This document shows positions 41,577-42,537 of a stretch of 42,537 nucleotides of DNA, in pieces (positions within the stretch are counted from its first letter, which is position 1; every line of letters begins with the position of its first letter). Under the pieces are notes generated by a model that worked only from the letters and a program-made list of their open reading frames with translations, searched no databases and was not told the origin of the DNA. Location of the stretch: NCBI GenBank assembly GCA_903906695.1, contig CAIVLG010000209.1, positions 1 through 42,537 on the forward strand. Reading direction: 5' to 3'. Made by a program: the position numbers and the translations under genes. The stretch is from an uncultured beta proteobacterium. GTDB lineage: Bacteria > Pseudomonadota > Gammaproteobacteria > Burkholderiales > Burkholderiaceae_C.

Positions 41577-41582
41577 TATACT
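41577..41582 (+). promoter_or_regulatory. Probable -10 element of tRNA-Gly
   Basis: TATACT lies ten bases after the lon stop and 14 bases before the tRNA-Gly 5' end. It is followed by the GC-rich stretch TCGCCAC, like the discriminator of stable-RNA promoters. The -35 is poor (CGGTCA at best), so the call rests on position and the -10 match. Confidence 0.45.
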
Positions 41583-41596
41583 TCGCCACTTAAAAC

Positions 41597-41672
41597 GCGG
41601 GAATAGCTCAGTTGGTAGAGCGCAACCTTGCCAAGGTTGAGGTCGAGAGTTCGAGACTCTTTTCCCGCTCCA
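41597..41672 (+). tRNA. tRNA-Gly (anticodon GCC)
   Basis: The 76-nt tRNA has an acceptor stem GCGGGAA/TTCCCGC with encoded CCA. The D arm contains AGCTCAGTTGGTAGAGC. The anticodon loop TTGCCAA is flanked by CAACC/GGTTG, giving anticodon GCC. The T arm is AGAGTTCGAGACTCT. It follows lon by 29 bp with its own likely promoter. Confidence 0.96.
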
Positions 41673-41679
41673 GATTCCG

Positions 41680-41707
41680 AAAAGGGAAGCCCAGGCTTCC
41701 CTTTTTT
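41680..41707 (+). terminator. Strong hairpin with U-run between tRNA-Gly and tRNA-Cys
   Basis: A perfect 12-bp stem, AAAAGGGAAGCC with GGCTTCCCTTTT, has a 2-base formal loop and runs directly into a T tract ending at 41707. It has every mark of an intrinsic terminator. tRNA-Cys starts only nine bases later. Confidence 0.85.
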
Positions 41708-41716
41708 GTCCGATGC

Positions 41717-41790
41717 GGCGCGATAGCAAATCGGTTATGCAACGGATTGCAAATCCGTCTAGCCCAGTTCGACTCTGGGTCGCGCCTCCA
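41717..41790 (+). tRNA. tRNA-Cys (anticodon GCA)
   Basis: The 74-nt tRNA has an acceptor stem GGCGCGA/TCGCGCC followed by TCCA. The anticodon stem ACGGA/TCCGT encloses the loop TTGCAAA, giving anticodon GCA. The T arm is CCCAGTTCGACTCTGGG. It lies 44 bp after tRNA-Gly, with a terminator-like hairpin between them. Confidence 0.95.
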
Positions 41791-41940
41791 AAAACCTTCA
41801 TAAGAATCAACAACTTACAAGCCTATGGCTCGTTTTGTGATTCTCCATGAACGCTGAAAATGCACCGGAATTCGTACGGATACTGCCATTTTCGGTAGCA
41901 ATGCTACTGACATACGGATTGCTTTATCCGAGTAGTTGAG
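41791..41940. other. Gene-free AT-richer stretch after tRNA-Cys
   Basis: These 150 bases lack a supported gene and are visibly richer in A and T than the Clp/Lon region. They contain a small perfect inverted repeat, GTAGCAATGCTAC at 41895-41907. The flanking pieces TACGGATAC and TACGGATTG are similar to each other. No integrase gene or duplicated tRNA end is visible. Confidence 0.5.
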
Positions 41941-42405
41941 TTATTGTTGCCTCCACAAAGGAGTGTTAACGTCTGAGTTTTGGAGCGCGCGCGGGATGTC
42001 TCGTTCAGTGCGCAACTCGGGTTGATTGGTAACTTCCAACTGTGCGGTGTAGTCGTGGCTATTTACAGTGACACGTACTACGTCACCTGGCTCGCCGAGA
42101 AGGTCCGGCAGCGTCAGCACCGCGCTTGACCATTCACCCGCTCCAAAGATAGGTACGTTTGGCGCGCAAACGTGGCTGGTCGCTGCAACTACGAGCGTCA
42201 GTCGTTGCCCCCAAGCCGTCTCCTGACCATTTGTGCATACATCGCTGGGGGGGTCGTCGCAACCCATCCATTGCACGACGCCTCTGGCGTGCCGCATCGT
42301 TATCTCTACCGGTCGGATTGAAGCACTGACGGTGAGACCATTTCGGCCCACCACAATGAGGTTGAGCACGGCCTGGTCCATTCGGTTGTTGTTTTGTGGG
42401 TCCAT
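41941..42405 (-). CDS. Unrecognised 154-residue protein
   Basis: I do not recognise this protein. It is soluble, with no signal peptide or membrane segment. Alternating hydrophobic strands (VLNLIVVGRNGLTVSASI, LTLVVAATSHV, VVRVTVNSHDYTAQLEV) suggest a beta-sandwich fold. Three Cys lie in the middle (MGCDD, DVCTN, SHVCAP). Codon use and base composition are less GC-rich than those of the genes to its left. No strong ribosome site precedes the ATG. It points towards tRNA-Cys and nothing else in the window accompanies it. The last 132 bases of the window (42406-42537) hold no gene I can support. Confidence 0.55.
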   Translation of the reverse strand: MDPQNNNRMDQAVLNLIVVGRNGLTVSASIRPVEITMRHARGVVQWMGCDDPPSDVCTNGQETAWGQRLTLVVAATSHVCAPNVPIFGAGEWSSAVLTLPDLLGEPGDVVRVTVNSHDYTAQLEVTNQPELRTERDIPRALQNSDVNTPLWRQQ

Positions 42406-42537
42406 TTGTCTTGCTGAAAGGGTTCATTTCCAGGACCTGACTATCGGATGTGGTCGTATGAAGCGACAAGGGGTAAAAGCGCGCCCGCGCTTGGGGTGGC
42501 AAAAGGCGGTTTTCTGACGCTTGCTACACGATGAGAC

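Noticed and set aside
42134..42502. Second minus-strand frame at the right end (122 codons)
   Set aside because: It overlaps the 154-codon frame almost completely. Its Pro/Arg/Gln-rich translation lacks strand-like patterns, so the other frame is favoured.

Overview
The window looks like chromosomal DNA of a betaproteobacterium of the order Burkholderiales, most likely a Comamonadaceae member of the Rhodoferax/Polaromonas kind. This is inferred from moderately high GC, a BktB-type thiolase close to the Ralstonia enzyme, a tig-clpP-clpX-lon block, an hpnCDE squalene block and the style of the small intergenic repeats. No phage, transposase, integrase or CRISPR array is visible.

Layout. (1) 1-3918, minus strand: an electron-transfer operon made of an integral membrane protein with paired histidines (probably b-type), a 24-heme c-type cytochrome and a second multiheme cytochrome that runs off the left edge with 10 heme motifs in view. 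(2) 4138-6164, plus strand: a divergent OmpR/QseB-type response regulator and a QseC-type kinase. The 219-bp region between the two operons carries two CTTAAG-N5-CTTAAT direct-repeat boxes, so this two-component system probably controls the cytochromes, itself, or both. (3) 6233-12393: an aspartoacylase-family metal hydrolase, a membrane dCache sensor with no output domain, bktB, a hemerythrin-GGDEF diguanylate cyclase translationally coupled to a small unknown gene, and a lone pilU. (4) 12494-20668, plus strand: a complete Liv-type ABC importer (binding protein, two ATPases, two permeases) followed by a 3-hydroxybutyrate oligomer hydrolase lipoprotein and an alpha/beta hydrolase, which suggests uptake linked to hydroxyalkanoate or another organic acid. 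(5) 20714-26436: two large multi-PAS c-di-GMP proteins facing each other with overlapping 3' ends. (6) 26440-31225, minus strand: hemH and the squalene genes hpnE, hpnD and hpnC. (7) 31249-35548, plus strand: an RND efflux pair. (8) 35608-41790, plus strand: tRNA-Leu, tig, clpP, clpX, lon (with a sigma32-like promoter), tRNA-Gly and tRNA-Cys. (9) After tRNA-Cys the sequence looks different and holds one unrecognised minus-strand gene, possibly the edge of an accessory region.

Three signalling proteins make or degrade c-di-GMP, and one of them has a complete di-iron hemerythrin ligand set. Together with the multiheme cytochromes, ferrochelatase and pilU, this suits a facultative organism that responds to oxygen and redox state at surfaces. 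The best candidate for a poorly described system is the cytochrome operon with its divergent two-component regulator and boxes. The importer plus oligomer-hydrolase operon is second.

Several small repeat families sit between genes. Two related elements exactly fill the livH-livM and hpnD-hpnE gaps. A 55-bp inverted pair lies between hpnE and hemH. A 29-bp hairpin repeat occurs twice before tig. All identifications come from reading motifs and translations; no database search was run.
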